Shown here: positions 34,928-43,511 of the stretch, in pieces
Layout: the number at the start of each line of letters is the position of its first letter
How positions within the stretch are numbered: the first letter of the stretch is position 1
Source: GAS188 sp035949255
GTDB lineage: Bacteria; Pseudomonadota; Alphaproteobacteria; Rhizobiales; Beijerinckiaceae
Direction: 5' to 3'
Assembly: GCA_035949255.1 (NCBI GenBank)
Contig: DASZIL010000151.1
Coordinates: 1-64,000 of the forward strand
Length of the DNA stretch: 64,000 nucleotides
Notes under the pieces: generated by a model
Told to the model about the DNA's origin: nothing
The model's database searches: none
Seen by the model: the letters and a program-made list of their open reading frames with translations, nothing else
Position numbers and translations under genes: made by a program

Positions 34928-37069
34928 ATGAAACACCCCTGGCTCAAGCTTCATCTCTCGCTCGCGCTCTTTCTCTTCGGCGCGCAAGCGGCGCTTGCGC
35001 TCGAAAGCACGAAGGTGAAGACGCCGCATGCCGAGGTGACGCTCGTCTCCGAAGTGGACGCCGTCGAGCCCGGCAAGCCCTTCCGACTTGGCCTTCATTT
35101 CGCGCTCGCCAAGGGTTGGCACATCTATTGGGTGAACCCGGGAGAAGCCGGCGAGCCTCCCCATCTCGACCTCGCCTTGCCGCAAGGCGCCACGGCCTCG
35201 GGCTTCGCCTGGCCCACCCCGCTTCGCATCCCCGAAGGCCCGGCGATGACCTATTCCTACATCGGGGATGTGACCTTGCCCTTGACGGTGACGCCCGCGG
35301 CTTCGGGCGCGCCTTCGTCCTTTCCCGTCAAAGCCAAGGCGAGCTGGCTCATTTGCGAGAACATCTGTGTCCCCGAGGAAGGAGAATTCAGGCTGGACCT
35401 TCCGGTCGGCGCAGTCTCGACGCCTTCGCCGCAGGCGCCGCTCTTTGCCGCCGCGGATGAGCGGATACCTCAGCCCTCCCCTTTCGCGGCCAAGCTCTCT
35501 GCCGATGGCGTCTTATCGCTGAAGGGAGATGGGATATCGCCAAGCTCCGTGCGCGACGCCTGGTTCTTCCCTGAGAAATGGGACGTGATCGATGATGCCG
35601 CGCCTCAAAAGCTCGACGTCGGGGACGGAAATCTGTCCCTTTCGCTCAAACCCGCGAAGAGCTTCGATCCGAAGGCTTCCTTGCCGGGCGTATTGGTCCT
35701 CAGGGACGAGGGCGGCGCCGAGCGTTTCCTTCAGATCGGAGATAGGCCTCGAGAGGCAAGCGCTCTCGCCTCTCCTGCCGTCCCGGCGAAGATCGATCGA
35801 CAGCCCGCCGCGACGGCGAGCTCGGCACCCGGCGAGGACGCCGATATCGGCGTCCTCACGATGCTGGCTTTCGCCTTTCTCGGCGGGCTCATCCTCAACC
35901 TGATGCCTTGCGTCTTCCCGATACTGGCGATCAAGGCCGTCGCGGTCGCGAAGCTTTCGGGCCATGAACGCGGCTCGGTGCGCACGCACGCCCTCTCCTA
36001 CACGCTCGGCGTGCTCTTCGCCTTCGCCGGGCTTGGCATCTCGCTCCTCGCCTTCCGGACGGCCGGCTCTTTCGCCGGATGGGGCTTCCAATTCCAATCG
36101 CCGGTTTTCGTCGCCGCCATGGCCTTCCTCTTCACTCTCGTGGGCTTGAACCTTTCAGGCGTGTTCGAGATCGGCGGCAGCTTCTTCAACGCAGGCGGAA
36201 GTTTCGCGGCGCGTGGCGGGTCCATGGGCAGTTTCTTCACCGGGCTTCTCGCCGTGCTCGTGGCGACGCCTTGCACGGCTCCCTTCATGGGAGCGGCGAT
36301 CGCGGCGGCCGTGACGGCGCCACCGGTCGCGATGATCGCCGTCTTCCTGATGATGGGGCTCGGCCTTGCCGCGCCTTACGCACTCATCGGTTTCGTGCCC
36401 GGTCTCGCACGCCTCTTGCCGAAGCCAGGCCCGTGGATGCTGATCTTGCGCCAGGCGCTCGCCTTCCCGATGTACGGCGCCTCGGCATGGCTCGTCTGGG
36501 TGATCAGCCAACAGGCGGGCTCCGACGGCGTCCTCGCGACGGTGACGGGGATCGTCCTCCTCGGCTTCGCTTCGTGGATCATCGGCGTGACGCAGATGCG
36601 CGAGGGGCGCCCGCTTTTCTTCGGCCGGGCGCTCGCAGGGCTCGCGGCGCTCGGCGCGCTCTTCATTCTTTACGATGTGATGACCGCGCCGAAACCCCCG
36701 GCTGCCGCCACGGTCGCGACAGGGGGAGAAAATCCTTATTCCGCCTCGCGCCTCGCGGCGCTTCGCGCCGAAGGGCGCCCGGTCTTCGTCAACATGACCG
36801 CCGCCTGGTGCGTCACCTGCCTCGTCAACGAACGCATCGCCCTTTCCTCGGACGCCGTGAAGCGGGCGTTCGCGGAGCGCAATGTCGCTTACCTCAAGGG
36901 CGATTGGACGCGCGCCGATCCGGCGATCTCCGATTTCCTGCGCGAGCATGGGCGTGACGGCGTGCCGCTCTACGTGCTCTTTCCGCCGAAGGGGGGAGAT
37001 GGGGTTGTCCTGCCGCAAGTGCTCACCGCAAGCGCGGTGCTCGAGGTTCTCGACCGCTTCGGAAGCTGA
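34928..37069 (+). CDS. dsbD: Protein-disulfide reductase DsbD family
   Basis: 713 residues: signal peptide (cleavage near ALA-LE), an N-terminal periplasmic domain with a cysteine pair in SWLICENICVPEEGEF (about 138-153), a membrane domain of about eight segments with the redox cysteines in NLMPCVFPILAIKAV and TPCTAPFMGAA, and a C-terminal periplasmic thioredoxin domain with the active site WCVTC (C628, C631). It carries electrons from cytosolic thioredoxin to periplasmic partners, for example in cytochrome c maturation or metal tolerance. The N-terminal domain looks like the ScsB-type variant. The gene stands alone. Confidence 0.88.
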   Translation: MKHPWLKLHLSLALFLFGAQAALALESTKVKTPHAEVTLVSEVDAVEPGKPFRLGLHFALAKGWHIYWVNPGEAGEPPHLDLALPQGATASGFAWPTPLRIPEGPAMTYSYIGDVTLPLTVTPAASGAPSSFPVKAKASWLICENICVPEEGEFRLDLPVGAVSTPSPQAPLFAAADERIPQPSPFAAKLSADGVLSLKGDGISPSSVRDAWFFPEKWDVIDDAAPQKLDVGDGNLSLSLKPAKSFDPKASLPGVLVLRDEGGAERFLQIGDRPREASALASPAVPAKIDRQPAATASSAPGEDADIGVLTMLAFAFLGGLILNLMPCVFPILAIKAVAVAKLSGHERGSVRTHALSYTLGVLFAFAGLGISLLAFRTAGSFAGWGFQFQSPVFVAAMAFLFTLVGLNLSGVFEIGGSFFNAGGSFAARGGSMGSFFTGLLAVLVATPCTAPFMGAAIAAAVTAPPVAMIAVFLMMGLGLAAPYALIGFVPGLARLLPKPGPWMLILRQALAFPMYGASAWLVWVISQQAGSDGVLATVTGIVLLGFASWIIGVTQMREGRPLFFGRALAGLAALGALFILYDVMTAPKPPAAATVATGGENPYSASRLAALRAEGRPVFVNMTAAWCVTCLVNERIALSSDAVKRAFAERNVAYLKGDWTRADPAISDFLREHGRDGVPLYVLFPPKGGDGVVLPQVLTASAVLEVLDRFGS

Positions 37070-37110
37070 ACGAAAATGACCGTTCCGGCGCTCGCAACGC
37101 AACGCGAAAA

Positions 37111-37758
37111 CTATCGAGCGTAACAGCGCAACCTTTTGCCCGGCAGCAGGTCATAGGGAGCTCGCCAATTGGGGAGGCCCGCGATTCTCTTCAGCCAGCC
37201 GTGGATTGCCGGGTGGGTCGCGGCGAAATCGTAGCCGCTTTCCTCCTTCGGAAATGATAGATAGCCGTGCATGGAAATATCCGCCACGGTCGGTCGGCTG
37301 CTCGCAACAAATGGGCGAAGCTGCAAGTGCCGATCGAGAATCCCAAGAACGTCGTCGAGCCGCTTGCCCAAGAAAGCGAGGACGTTTGGATCGGGGGACG
37401 GCGTAAAAGCACGCAGAAACCGGTAAGTCGCCATGTAGCTGGTAAGCTTGTGATTGTCCCAGAAGAGCCAACGCAAGATTTCGAAACGCTCATCATCGTC
37501 CTTGCCTTGATATTGGCCAAACCGTTCCGCCAGCCGCAGCAATATAGGTCCGGTTTGGGTAAGACGAACGCCAGAGTCCTCCAACACCGGAATTTCGCCC
37601 ATCTCGTTGACGCTCTCGCGCCATTGCGCTGTCCGCGTAACACCACCGCCAAAATCGGTCCAAACCGGCTCGAATTCCTGACCGCAAAGCGTAAGCATGA
37701 GGGCGAGCTTGTAGCTGTTTCCGGACTCTGGAAAATAGTGCAATCGATAGGCAGACAT
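37111..37758 (-). CDS. Glutathione S-transferase
   Basis: 215 residues with an N-terminal thioredoxin-like GST domain (YFPESGNSYKLALMLTLCG, then EIPVLEDSGVRLTQTGPIL with the cis-proline and glutathione-binding residues) and an all-helical C-terminal domain ending at about 205. Substrate unknown; GSTs conjugate glutathione to electrophiles or serve in catabolism. Monocistronic, convergent with dsbD. Confidence 0.87.
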   Translation of the reverse strand: MSAYRLHYFPESGNSYKLALMLTLCGQEFEPVWTDFGGGVTRTAQWRESVNEMGEIPVLEDSGVRLTQTGPILLRLAERFGQYQGKDDDERFEILRWLFWDNHKLTSYMATYRFLRAFTPSPDPNVLAFLGKRLDDVLGILDRHLQLRPFVASSRPTVADISMHGYLSFPKEESGYDFAATHPAIHGWLKRIAGLPNWRAPYDLLPGKRLRCYAR

Positions 37759-37897
37759 TTTCGATACTCACGCCCCAAACCCGATGCGTAGCTTTTGGGA
37801 AGGGCTCGAAGTACGCAAGTCACGATCGGATTACATCGCCCTCGCAAGCCGCGCCGGTTGAGCCCAATGCATAGGACCAAACCCGAGGAGACGCGAA

Positions 37898-39034
37898 ATG
37901 AATAATGCGGCCGAGCTTCTGAAGGAGCTGGTGTCGATCAATTCGGTCAATCCCGATCTTGTCCCGGGCGCCGCGGGGGAAATCGAGATCGCGGCCTTCT
38001 GCGCACAATGGCTCGAAGCGCGTGGTTTTGATGTACATCGCCTCGAGGAACGCAAGGGGCGCCCCTCCATTGTCGGCGTAGCCAAGGGGCGGGGCGGCGG
38101 CCGCTCACTGATGTTCAACGGCCACATCGATACGGTGACCCTCGCGGGCTATGACGGTGACCCGCTCCTGCCGAAGGTAGAGGGCGGGAAGATCCATGGC
38201 CGCGGCGCCTTCGACATGAAGAGCGGGGTCGCGGCCATGATGGTCGCGGCGGCGAAGGCCGCGAAACAAGGGCTTTCAGGCGACATCCTCGTCGCCTGCG
38301 TGGCGGATGAGGAATACGCGAGCCTCGGCACGGCGGAAGTAGCGCGCCATTTCAAGGCCGATGCCGCCGTCGTCACTGAGCCTAGCCATCTCGAGCTCAC
38401 GCTCGCGCATAAGGGATTCGTCTGGTTCGACGTGATCGTCGAAGGGCGCGCGGCGCACGGGTCGCGGCCGGACATCGGCATCGATGCGATCACCAAGGCC
38501 GGCCATTTCCTCGTGGCGCTCGAGGCGCATGGCCAAAAGCTGCTCGCTGGAAAAGGCCATCCGGTGCTGCGCACCGGATCGGTGCATGCCTCGATCATCA
38601 AGGGCGGAGAGGAATTGTCGAGCTATCCCGCGACCTGCCGCATTTCGATCGAGCGGCGCACGATCCCCGAAGAGACGGGCGACAGCGTCGAAGAAGAGCT
38701 CAACGCCATCCTCCATGGCATCGCGCGCAAGGTCCCCGATTTCCGCTATTCGCTGGAACGAGGCCTTAATCGCGTGCCCTTCGAGGCCAAGACCGACGAA
38801 CCCATCGTCGCCTGTGTTCGCAAGCATGCGACCAAGGCGCTCGGTCACACGCCGAAAATTCGCGGCGAGCCTTTCTGGACCGATTGCGCCATCCTCAAGG
38901 AGGCCGGCATCCCCTCTCTCCTCTTCGGCGCGGATGGAGCGGGTGCCCATGCTGCGACCGAATGGGCCTCGATCGAAAGCGTCGAAACGCTCGCGCGCAT
39001 TCTCGAGCACACCGCCGTCGAATTCTGCGCTTGA
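37898..39034 (+). CDS. M20 family metallopeptidase (ArgE/DapE type)
   Basis: 378 residues. Zinc ligands are visible in FNGHIDTV (about 68-75), GRGAFDMKSG and VADEEYASLGT (catalytic and ligand glutamates), with a dimerisation domain in the middle (HGSRPDIGIDAITK). Annotated homologues include acetylornithine deacetylase and succinyl-diaminopimelate desuccinylase; the exact amide substrate cannot be read from sequence, and no arginine or lysine genes are nearby. Confidence 0.86.
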   Translation: MNNAAELLKELVSINSVNPDLVPGAAGEIEIAAFCAQWLEARGFDVHRLEERKGRPSIVGVAKGRGGGRSLMFNGHIDTVTLAGYDGDPLLPKVEGGKIHGRGAFDMKSGVAAMMVAAAKAAKQGLSGDILVACVADEEYASLGTAEVARHFKADAAVVTEPSHLELTLAHKGFVWFDVIVEGRAAHGSRPDIGIDAITKAGHFLVALEAHGQKLLAGKGHPVLRTGSVHASIIKGGEELSSYPATCRISIERRTIPEETGDSVEEELNAILHGIARKVPDFRYSLERGLNRVPFEAKTDEPIVACVRKHATKALGHTPKIRGEPFWTDCAILKEAGIPSLLFGADGAGAHAATEWASIESVETLARILEHTAVEFCA

Positions 39035-39086
39035 GAGGCGCGTGGTCCGGTGCCGACGCTACGGTTGCGCCGGCATCGACTATCTT

Positions 39087-39419
39087 TCAGTCGACCACGA
39101 ACAGCTTGGCCCCCGTCCGGGTCGAGGAGCGATGCGGCGCGTCGCCGAAATCGGAGACTTGATAACTCATGCCGGCGGTGAGCTTGAAGCTGCGCCCATC
39201 CTTGAGCTCGGTGTCGAGCTCGCCCTCGACCACGTAAAGGATATGGCCGCGATCGCACCAATGATCGGCGAGATAGCCCGGCGAATATTCGACGACCCTC
39301 ACTCGGATGTCGCCGATGTCGAGCGTGCGCCAGATCGCCTTGCCCGTCGTGCCGGCATGTTCCGTTGCCGGCACCGAGCTCCAATCCGTCGGCGTAAAGG
39401 CGAGCGATGGAATTTTCAA
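39087..39419 (-). CDS. DHCW-type cupin fold protein
   Basis: 110 residues. It begins KIPSLAFTPTDWSS and has a cupin barrel with LADHWCDRGHILYVVEGE, the DHCW-like motif, then GMSYQVSDFGDAPHRS. Single-domain cupins of this type are of unknown function. The start chosen is a TTG at 39419 that overlaps the peroxiredoxin stop (TTGA); no ATG lies near the conserved N-terminus. Translation is therefore probably coupled to the upstream peroxiredoxin. Confidence 0.72.
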   Translation of the reverse strand: MKIPSLAFTPTDWSSVPATEHAGTTGKAIWRTLDIGDIRVRVVEYSPGYLADHWCDRGHILYVVEGELDTELKDGRSFKLTAGMSYQVSDFGDAPHRSSTRTGAKLFVVD

Positions 39420-39901
39420 AGCTGCTTCAGCAACGCGGCGGCGCCCGACAGGTCCGCCTTGCCTGGCGCATCCTCGATGTTGAGCGACTTCACGACACCA
39501 TCCTCGACCAGCATGGAATAGCGCTTCGAGCGCGTGCCGAGGCCGAAGCCCGAGCCGTCCATCGAGAGGCCGAGCGCCTTGGCGAAGTCGCCATTGCCAT
39601 CCGCGAGGAACTCGATCTTGCCTTGGCCGCCCGTGGCCTTTGCCCATGCGTCCATGACGAAGACGTCGTTGACGCCGGTCACCGCGATCGCATTGACGCC
39701 CTTCGCCTTGATCGCATCCGCGTTGGCGAGGAAACCCGGCAAATGGTTCTTGTGACAGGTCGGCGTGAAGGCACCCGGAACCGCGAAAAGGACGACCTTG
39801 CGTCCCTTGAAAACGTCGTCCGTGGTCTTGGCGGCGGGGCCATCCGCGGTCATCACGCGGAAGGTCGCTTGAGGCAGGCTGTCGCCAACGGCAATGGTCA
39901 T
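39416..39901 (-). CDS. Peroxiredoxin, Prx5-type
   Basis: 161 residues, with the peroxidatic cysteine in PGAFTPTCHKNHLPGF (about residue 49). Prx5-like enzymes reduce hydrogen peroxide and alkyl peroxides using glutathione or glutaredoxin. The C-terminal GVVKSLNIEDAPGKADLSGA pattern is typical. It is followed with a four-base overlap by the small cupin gene, and lies about 195 bp from the CoA-transferase gene on the same strand. Confidence 0.9.
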   Translation of the reverse strand: MTIAVGDSLPQATFRVMTADGPAAKTTDDVFKGRKVVLFAVPGAFTPTCHKNHLPGFLANADAIKAKGVNAIAVTGVNDVFVMDAWAKATGGQGKIEFLADGNGDFAKALGLSMDGSGFGLGTRSKRYSMLVEDGVVKSLNIEDAPGKADLSGAAALLKQL

Positions 39902-40096
39902 GAGAATTCTCCCAAACCCGGCGCGGGTCGATCCCGGCTCGGCTTGGCGCGGACTTAGCGCGGTGGGCCGCGAGTGTCGAGACTTGAAGGCGAATTCGAG
40001 ATGGCCGGGCTCTTCGCCACCTTCACCGACCGATGCGCTGCCGTTCCCCGGCGACGCGCATGCCGCGCGTCACGCGGCCTGGAGGTTGCGCGAAGC

Positions 40097-41323
40097 TCAG
40101 GCTTGGGTGAGCGGCGAAGATTCAGGCGCGCGCCGCGCCTCGTCCTCGATGCCGAGGATTCCCTCGGCCACGAGTTCCTCGATCAGCTTGCGCTCATAGC
40201 CGAGCTCGGCCGCAATCGCCGCGCTATGCTCGCCAAGACGGGGAACATCGAGGTGCCGGCCGAGACGCCGTCCCGCCATCTCGAGCGGCAACGCGGGAAT
40301 GTCGATCTTGTTGCCCCTTTGCGTCGTCACCTCGATCATGGCGCCGGGCGTCGCAAGATGCGGGTCCTCGAAAAGATCCTCGGGCTTCGTGATCGGCGCG
40401 AAAGGAAGCCGCGCCTTCTCGAACGCGTCGACGATCTCGGCTCGCGTGAAGCGCAGGAACAATTCCCTCAAGATCGGCAAGAGCCGATCGCGCGACGCGA
40501 CGCGCTGCGCGTTGGTCGAGAGCGTCACATCGGCGAAAAGCTCCGGCAGCTCGAAAACCCGGCAGAAGATCGCCCATTGCGTATCGGTGACGACGCCGAG
40601 GAAAATCTGCTCGCCATCCTTCGTGTCGAACACGTCATAGATGCCCCAGGCTGTCATCCTCGCGGGCATGGGCGGGGCGGGTTTTCCGGTCACGGCGAAT
40701 TGCGCCATGTGCTGGGCGACGAGAAAGACGTTGTTCTCGAACAAGGCGCTGCGTACCAATTGGCCTTTGCCGGTGTGGGCGCGCTCATGGAGCGCCGCGA
40801 GAATGCCGATCGCGGCGAACATCCCGCCCATGATGTCATTGACGGAGGTGCCGGCGCGCAGCGGCCTTCCCGGCGGGCCGGTCATATAGGCGAGGCCGCC
40901 CATCATCTGCACCACCTCGTCGAGCGCGGCACGGTTCTCGTAAGGGCCCGAGAGAAAGCCCTTGAGCGAGCAATAGATGAGGCCGGGATTTTCTGCCTTC
41001 AGCGCCTCATAGCCGAGGCCGAGCGCTTCGAGCCCGCCGGGGCGGAAATTCTCGGTCACCACATCGGCGCGCGCGATCAGCCGCTTGGCGAGCGCAAGCC
41101 CTTTCTCGGCCTTGAGATCGAGCACGAGGCTCTTCTTGTTGCGATTGAAGGTGGCGAAAAAACCCGCGCCCGCCCCGACGAGGCGGCGCGTATTGTCCCC
41201 TTGCGGAGAGGGCTCGACCTTGATGACTTCGGCGCCGAGATCGCCGAGCACGAGGCCGCAGCTCGGCCCCATCACCATATGAGAGAACTCGACGACACGA
41301 ATGCCGGAAAGCGGTCCAGTCAC
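40097..41323 (-). CDS. Family III CoA transferase (CaiB/BaiF)
   Basis: 408 residues with the CaiB/BaiF pattern: LSGIRVVEFSHMVMGPSCG at the N-terminus, the EVIKVEPSPQGDNTR segment, then NRNKKSLVLDLKAEKG. Such enzymes move CoA between carboxylic acids (for example formyl, carnitine, aromatic acids). The start is a GTG that overlaps a spurious upstream frame; an AGAGG lies about ten bases before it. The substrate is not deducible; nothing linked names a pathway. Confidence 0.86.
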   Translation of the reverse strand: MTGPLSGIRVVEFSHMVMGPSCGLVLGDLGAEVIKVEPSPQGDNTRRLVGAGAGFFATFNRNKKSLVLDLKAEKGLALAKRLIARADVVTENFRPGGLEALGLGYEALKAENPGLIYCSLKGFLSGPYENRAALDEVVQMMGGLAYMTGPPGRPLRAGTSVNDIMGGMFAAIGILAALHERAHTGKGQLVRSALFENNVFLVAQHMAQFAVTGKPAPPMPARMTAWGIYDVFDTKDGEQIFLGVVTDTQWAIFCRVFELPELFADVTLSTNAQRVASRDRLLPILRELFLRFTRAEIVDAFEKARLPFAPITKPEDLFEDPHLATPGAMIEVTTQRGNKIDIPALPLEMAGRRLGRHLDVPRLGEHSAAIAAELGYERKLIEELVAEGILGIEDEARRAPESSPLTQA

Positions 41324-41650
41324 CGGAAGAATCCTCTCGCGTCGGGAGGGTTGCCGAGCAGGACCGCCAAACTCTTGCCCGTCCTTTCGCGCCCTCTCGC
41401 ATCCGTCATCTGTTGAGTTCCTCGACGCTCGAAATTGACGACAGCCTCGCGTCCGTCATCGCCCATGCGGACCAGCGTTCCGGCGAAGCGAAGGTTAGTA
41501 AAACCGCCAAGCCCTGTCACCTCAAAGGCCCCCGTGGCAGGGGCCGCGATGCCGACGGTCGTTGCCGCTGGCGAGGAACTCTTCGACGCGAGAGCGCCGA
41601 GCTCGCATTTCCTGGATCGCGCAGCTGCGGACTGCGGGCGCCTGCCGCCT
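41324..41650. other. Non-coding stretch between CoA transferase and repeat element
   Basis: No supported gene. Short frames on both strands exist; the minus-strand one of 66 codons from a GTG at 41520 stays open upstream into the repeat element and reads protein-like in part, so a decayed gene fragment is possible. Otherwise I see nothing. Confidence 0.35.
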
Positions 41651-41752
41651 AGAGCATGTTGGCCTTAAGTGGAATCGCCATCATGCTCTAAGTTATTAGT
41701 GGAGCATGATCTTTTCGGAAAAATGGTTTCCATTTTTCCGGATCAAGCTCTA
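41651..41752. repeat. Two-hairpin intergenic repeat, copy 1
   Basis: About 102 bp, nearly identical to the copy at 44293-44394. The first half is an inverted repeat (arms AGAGCATGTTGGC and GCCATCATGCTCT, one mismatch). The second half is another hairpin, GAGCATGATC ... GATCAAGCTC with an inner CGGAAAAAT/ATTTTTCCG stem. The AGAGCATGATC/CGGAAAA pattern belongs to the palindromic repeats common in Hyphomicrobiales. Its end overlaps the stop codon of the cpdR gene, so it may also shape that mRNA's 3' end. Confidence 0.85.
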
Positions 41753-42109
41753 GGCGGCGAGAAGCTTTTGCACTTCCGTCACGAGATCGCGCAAATGGAA
41801 GGGCTTCGAGAGCACCTTCGCATCCTTGGGCGCGTGGTTGTCGGGATTGAGCGCGACCGCGGCAAAACCGGTGATGAACATGACCTTCATGTCCGGGTCG
41901 AGCTCCGTCGCCTTGCGGGCGAGCTCGATGCCGTCCATCTCCGGCATCACGATATCGGTGAGGAGGAGCTCGAACGGCTCCTCGCGCAGCCGGTCATAGG
42001 CCGAGCGGCCATTATCGTAGGACACGACCTCATAACCTGCGTTTTCGAGCGCCCGCACCAGAAAGCGACGCATGTCGTTGTCGTCTTCCGCGAGAATGAT
42101 CTTATGCAT
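41750..42109 (-). CDS. cpdR: Response regulator CpdR
   Basis: 119 residues, a stand-alone receiver domain: acidic pocket in ILAEDDNDMRRF, phospho-acceptor aspartate in LLLTDIVMPEMDG (about D51), and the conserved lysine in VLSKPFHLRDL. The sequence matches rhizobial CpdR1, including MFITGFAAVALNPD. Unphosphorylated CpdR brings substrates to the ClpXP protease at the pole and so drives the cell cycle. The ATG at 42109 matches CpdR; an upstream GTG would add 11 residues. It is divergent from the N-formylglutamate amidohydrolase gene, a conserved neighbourhood in rhizobia. Confidence 0.92.
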   Translation of the reverse strand: MHKIILAEDDNDMRRFLVRALENAGYEVVSYDNGRSAYDRLREEPFELLLTDIVMPEMDGIELARKATELDPDMKVMFITGFAAVALNPDNHAPKDAKVLSKPFHLRDLVTEVQKLLAA

Positions 42110-42281
42110 GTCGGTGGGGCTCGGTCGCAGGTCGGCTCTCACAAATCATAAGCCATGGCCCACGTAAAGGACTCATGAAATTTCCGCGAAGCTCGTTGAA
42201 TGAACGATGGACAAGCGGCGCGATGCGCAGCAAACTCCTAGCCCCTGACGAGACGAGCTGCGGGAGCCCGAAATCCGAAAG

Positions 42282-43160
42282 ATGACCGCGCGGACCCACG
42301 AACCTGCCTTTGAGATCGTTGAGCCGAAAGAGCTCGTCTGTCCGATCGTCTTCTCATCTCCCCATTCCGGCCGATTTTATCCCGAACCCTTCCTGAGCGC
42401 CGCGCGCCTCACCCCTTTCGAGCTGCGCCGCTCGGAAGATGCTTTCGTCGATCTCCTCCTCAAGCCCGCGGCCGAGAGCGGGGTTCCGCTCATCCATGCC
42501 CGTTATCCGCGTGCCTATCTCGACGTCAACCGCGAACCCTATGAGCTCGACCCCCGCCTGCTCGAAGGTCCGATCCCTGGTTTCGCCAACACGCGGTCGA
42601 TGCGCGTGGCGGCCGGCCTCGGCGCCATTCCGCGAATCGTCGCCGATGGCCAGGACATCTACCGGCGACGTTTGCCCGTCACCGAGGCTTTCGAGCGCAT
42701 CGAGGCCCTGCATAAACCTTTCCACACCGGACTGCGGCGGCTCCTTCAGCGCGCGCGAACCCGTTTCGGCATCGCCCTTTTGGTCGATTGGCATTCGATG
42801 CCTTCAGGAGAGGCCTCGGGAGGTCGAACTACCCCCGACTTCGTCCTCGGCGACCGATTTGCGACGAGCTGCACACCGCAAATCGTCGATGCGGTCGAGG
42901 CGCTGTTGCGGCGCAAGGGGTTTACCGTCTCGCGCAACAAACCTTACGCGGGCGGTTACATCACGGAAAGCTACGGCCATCCGGCACAAGGCACGCATGC
43001 GCTGCAGATTGAAGCATGCCGCGCTCTCTACATGGACGAGCGGACCTTGATCCCGACCGCGAAGTTCAAAGGCCTTTCGCAGCATTTCGTCGATATCGCC
43101 AATCTCTTGCGCGACACCATGCTCGGACCCGAACGAGCCGCCAGGATCGCCGCTGAATGA
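42282..43160 (+). CDS. N-formylglutamate amidohydrolase
   Basis: 292 residues of the FGase family, which splits N-formylglutamate to formate and glutamate, the last step of one histidine-degradation route. Metal-binding motifs include FSSPHSGRFYP (about 24-34) and LVDWHSMPSG. No other hut genes are here; the pairing with cpdR is a common rhizobial gene order, so a histidine-utilisation role is not assured. Confidence 0.88.
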   Translation: MTARTHEPAFEIVEPKELVCPIVFSSPHSGRFYPEPFLSAARLTPFELRRSEDAFVDLLLKPAAESGVPLIHARYPRAYLDVNREPYELDPRLLEGPIPGFANTRSMRVAAGLGAIPRIVADGQDIYRRRLPVTEAFERIEALHKPFHTGLRRLLQRARTRFGIALLVDWHSMPSGEASGGRTTPDFVLGDRFATSCTPQIVDAVEALLRRKGFTVSRNKPYAGGYITESYGHPAQGTHALQIEACRALYMDERTLIPTAKFKGLSQHFVDIANLLRDTMLGPERAARIAAE

Positions 43161-43201
43161 CAAAATGCGGCGTCGGGGCACCTGATAGATGCCGTCGAGC
43201 C

Positions 43202-43278
43202 AAAAAAGAGGCCGCCAAGCGAGCTTGGCGGCCCAAGTCTAGGGAGGAAACGCCCAAGGAGGGCAGCAACCCGAGAAA
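43202..43278 (-). ncRNA. mmgR: MmgR / alpha-r8 ('suhB') small RNA
   Basis: On the minus strand the sequence shows a small 5' stem-loop (GCCC/GGGC, 43251-43264), then the single-stranded decamer TTTCCTCCCT (43241-43250), then a strong terminator hairpin GCCGCCAAGC/GCTTGGCGGC (43211-43230) and a T6 run (43202-43207). That exact decamer between two stem-loops is, as I recall, the hallmark of the alpha-r8 family. MmgR is an Hfq-bound trans-acting sRNA that limits polyhydroxybutyrate build-up in Sinorhizobium meliloti. The location beside an inositol-monophosphatase-family gene is where the 'suhB' RNA was first noted. The 5' end is approximate. Confidence 0.85.
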
Positions 43279-43511
43279 TCAGGTTGCGATGCACAAGTTA
43301 ATCGTTGCGTCGCACAAAATCAAGGGACGCGGCAATTTTTCCAGCACCGGCGGCCGAAACTCATAACTCCTTGAAGCAACGAGCGGTTTTCCCCGCTTTT
43401 TCGGGGCAGAGGACAGACGTGCGCCGGAGGTCTTGTGGAAAACAGCCAAAGGCGGCATCACGCTTGAGGCTCGGCGCTTGCGGCGAGAAGATCCGTCAAA
43501 GGTAAGTGTTC

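Noticed and set aside
41320..41520. 66-residue frame upstream of the CoA transferase, with a GTGA overlap
   Set aside because: No family features and the frame stays open upstream into the repeat; possibly a fragment, but not supportable as a gene.
43202..43230. Plain terminator for a minus-strand protein gene
   Set aside because: No minus-strand gene leads into it; the upstream decamer and stem-loop explain it better as the 3' end of the MmgR sRNA.
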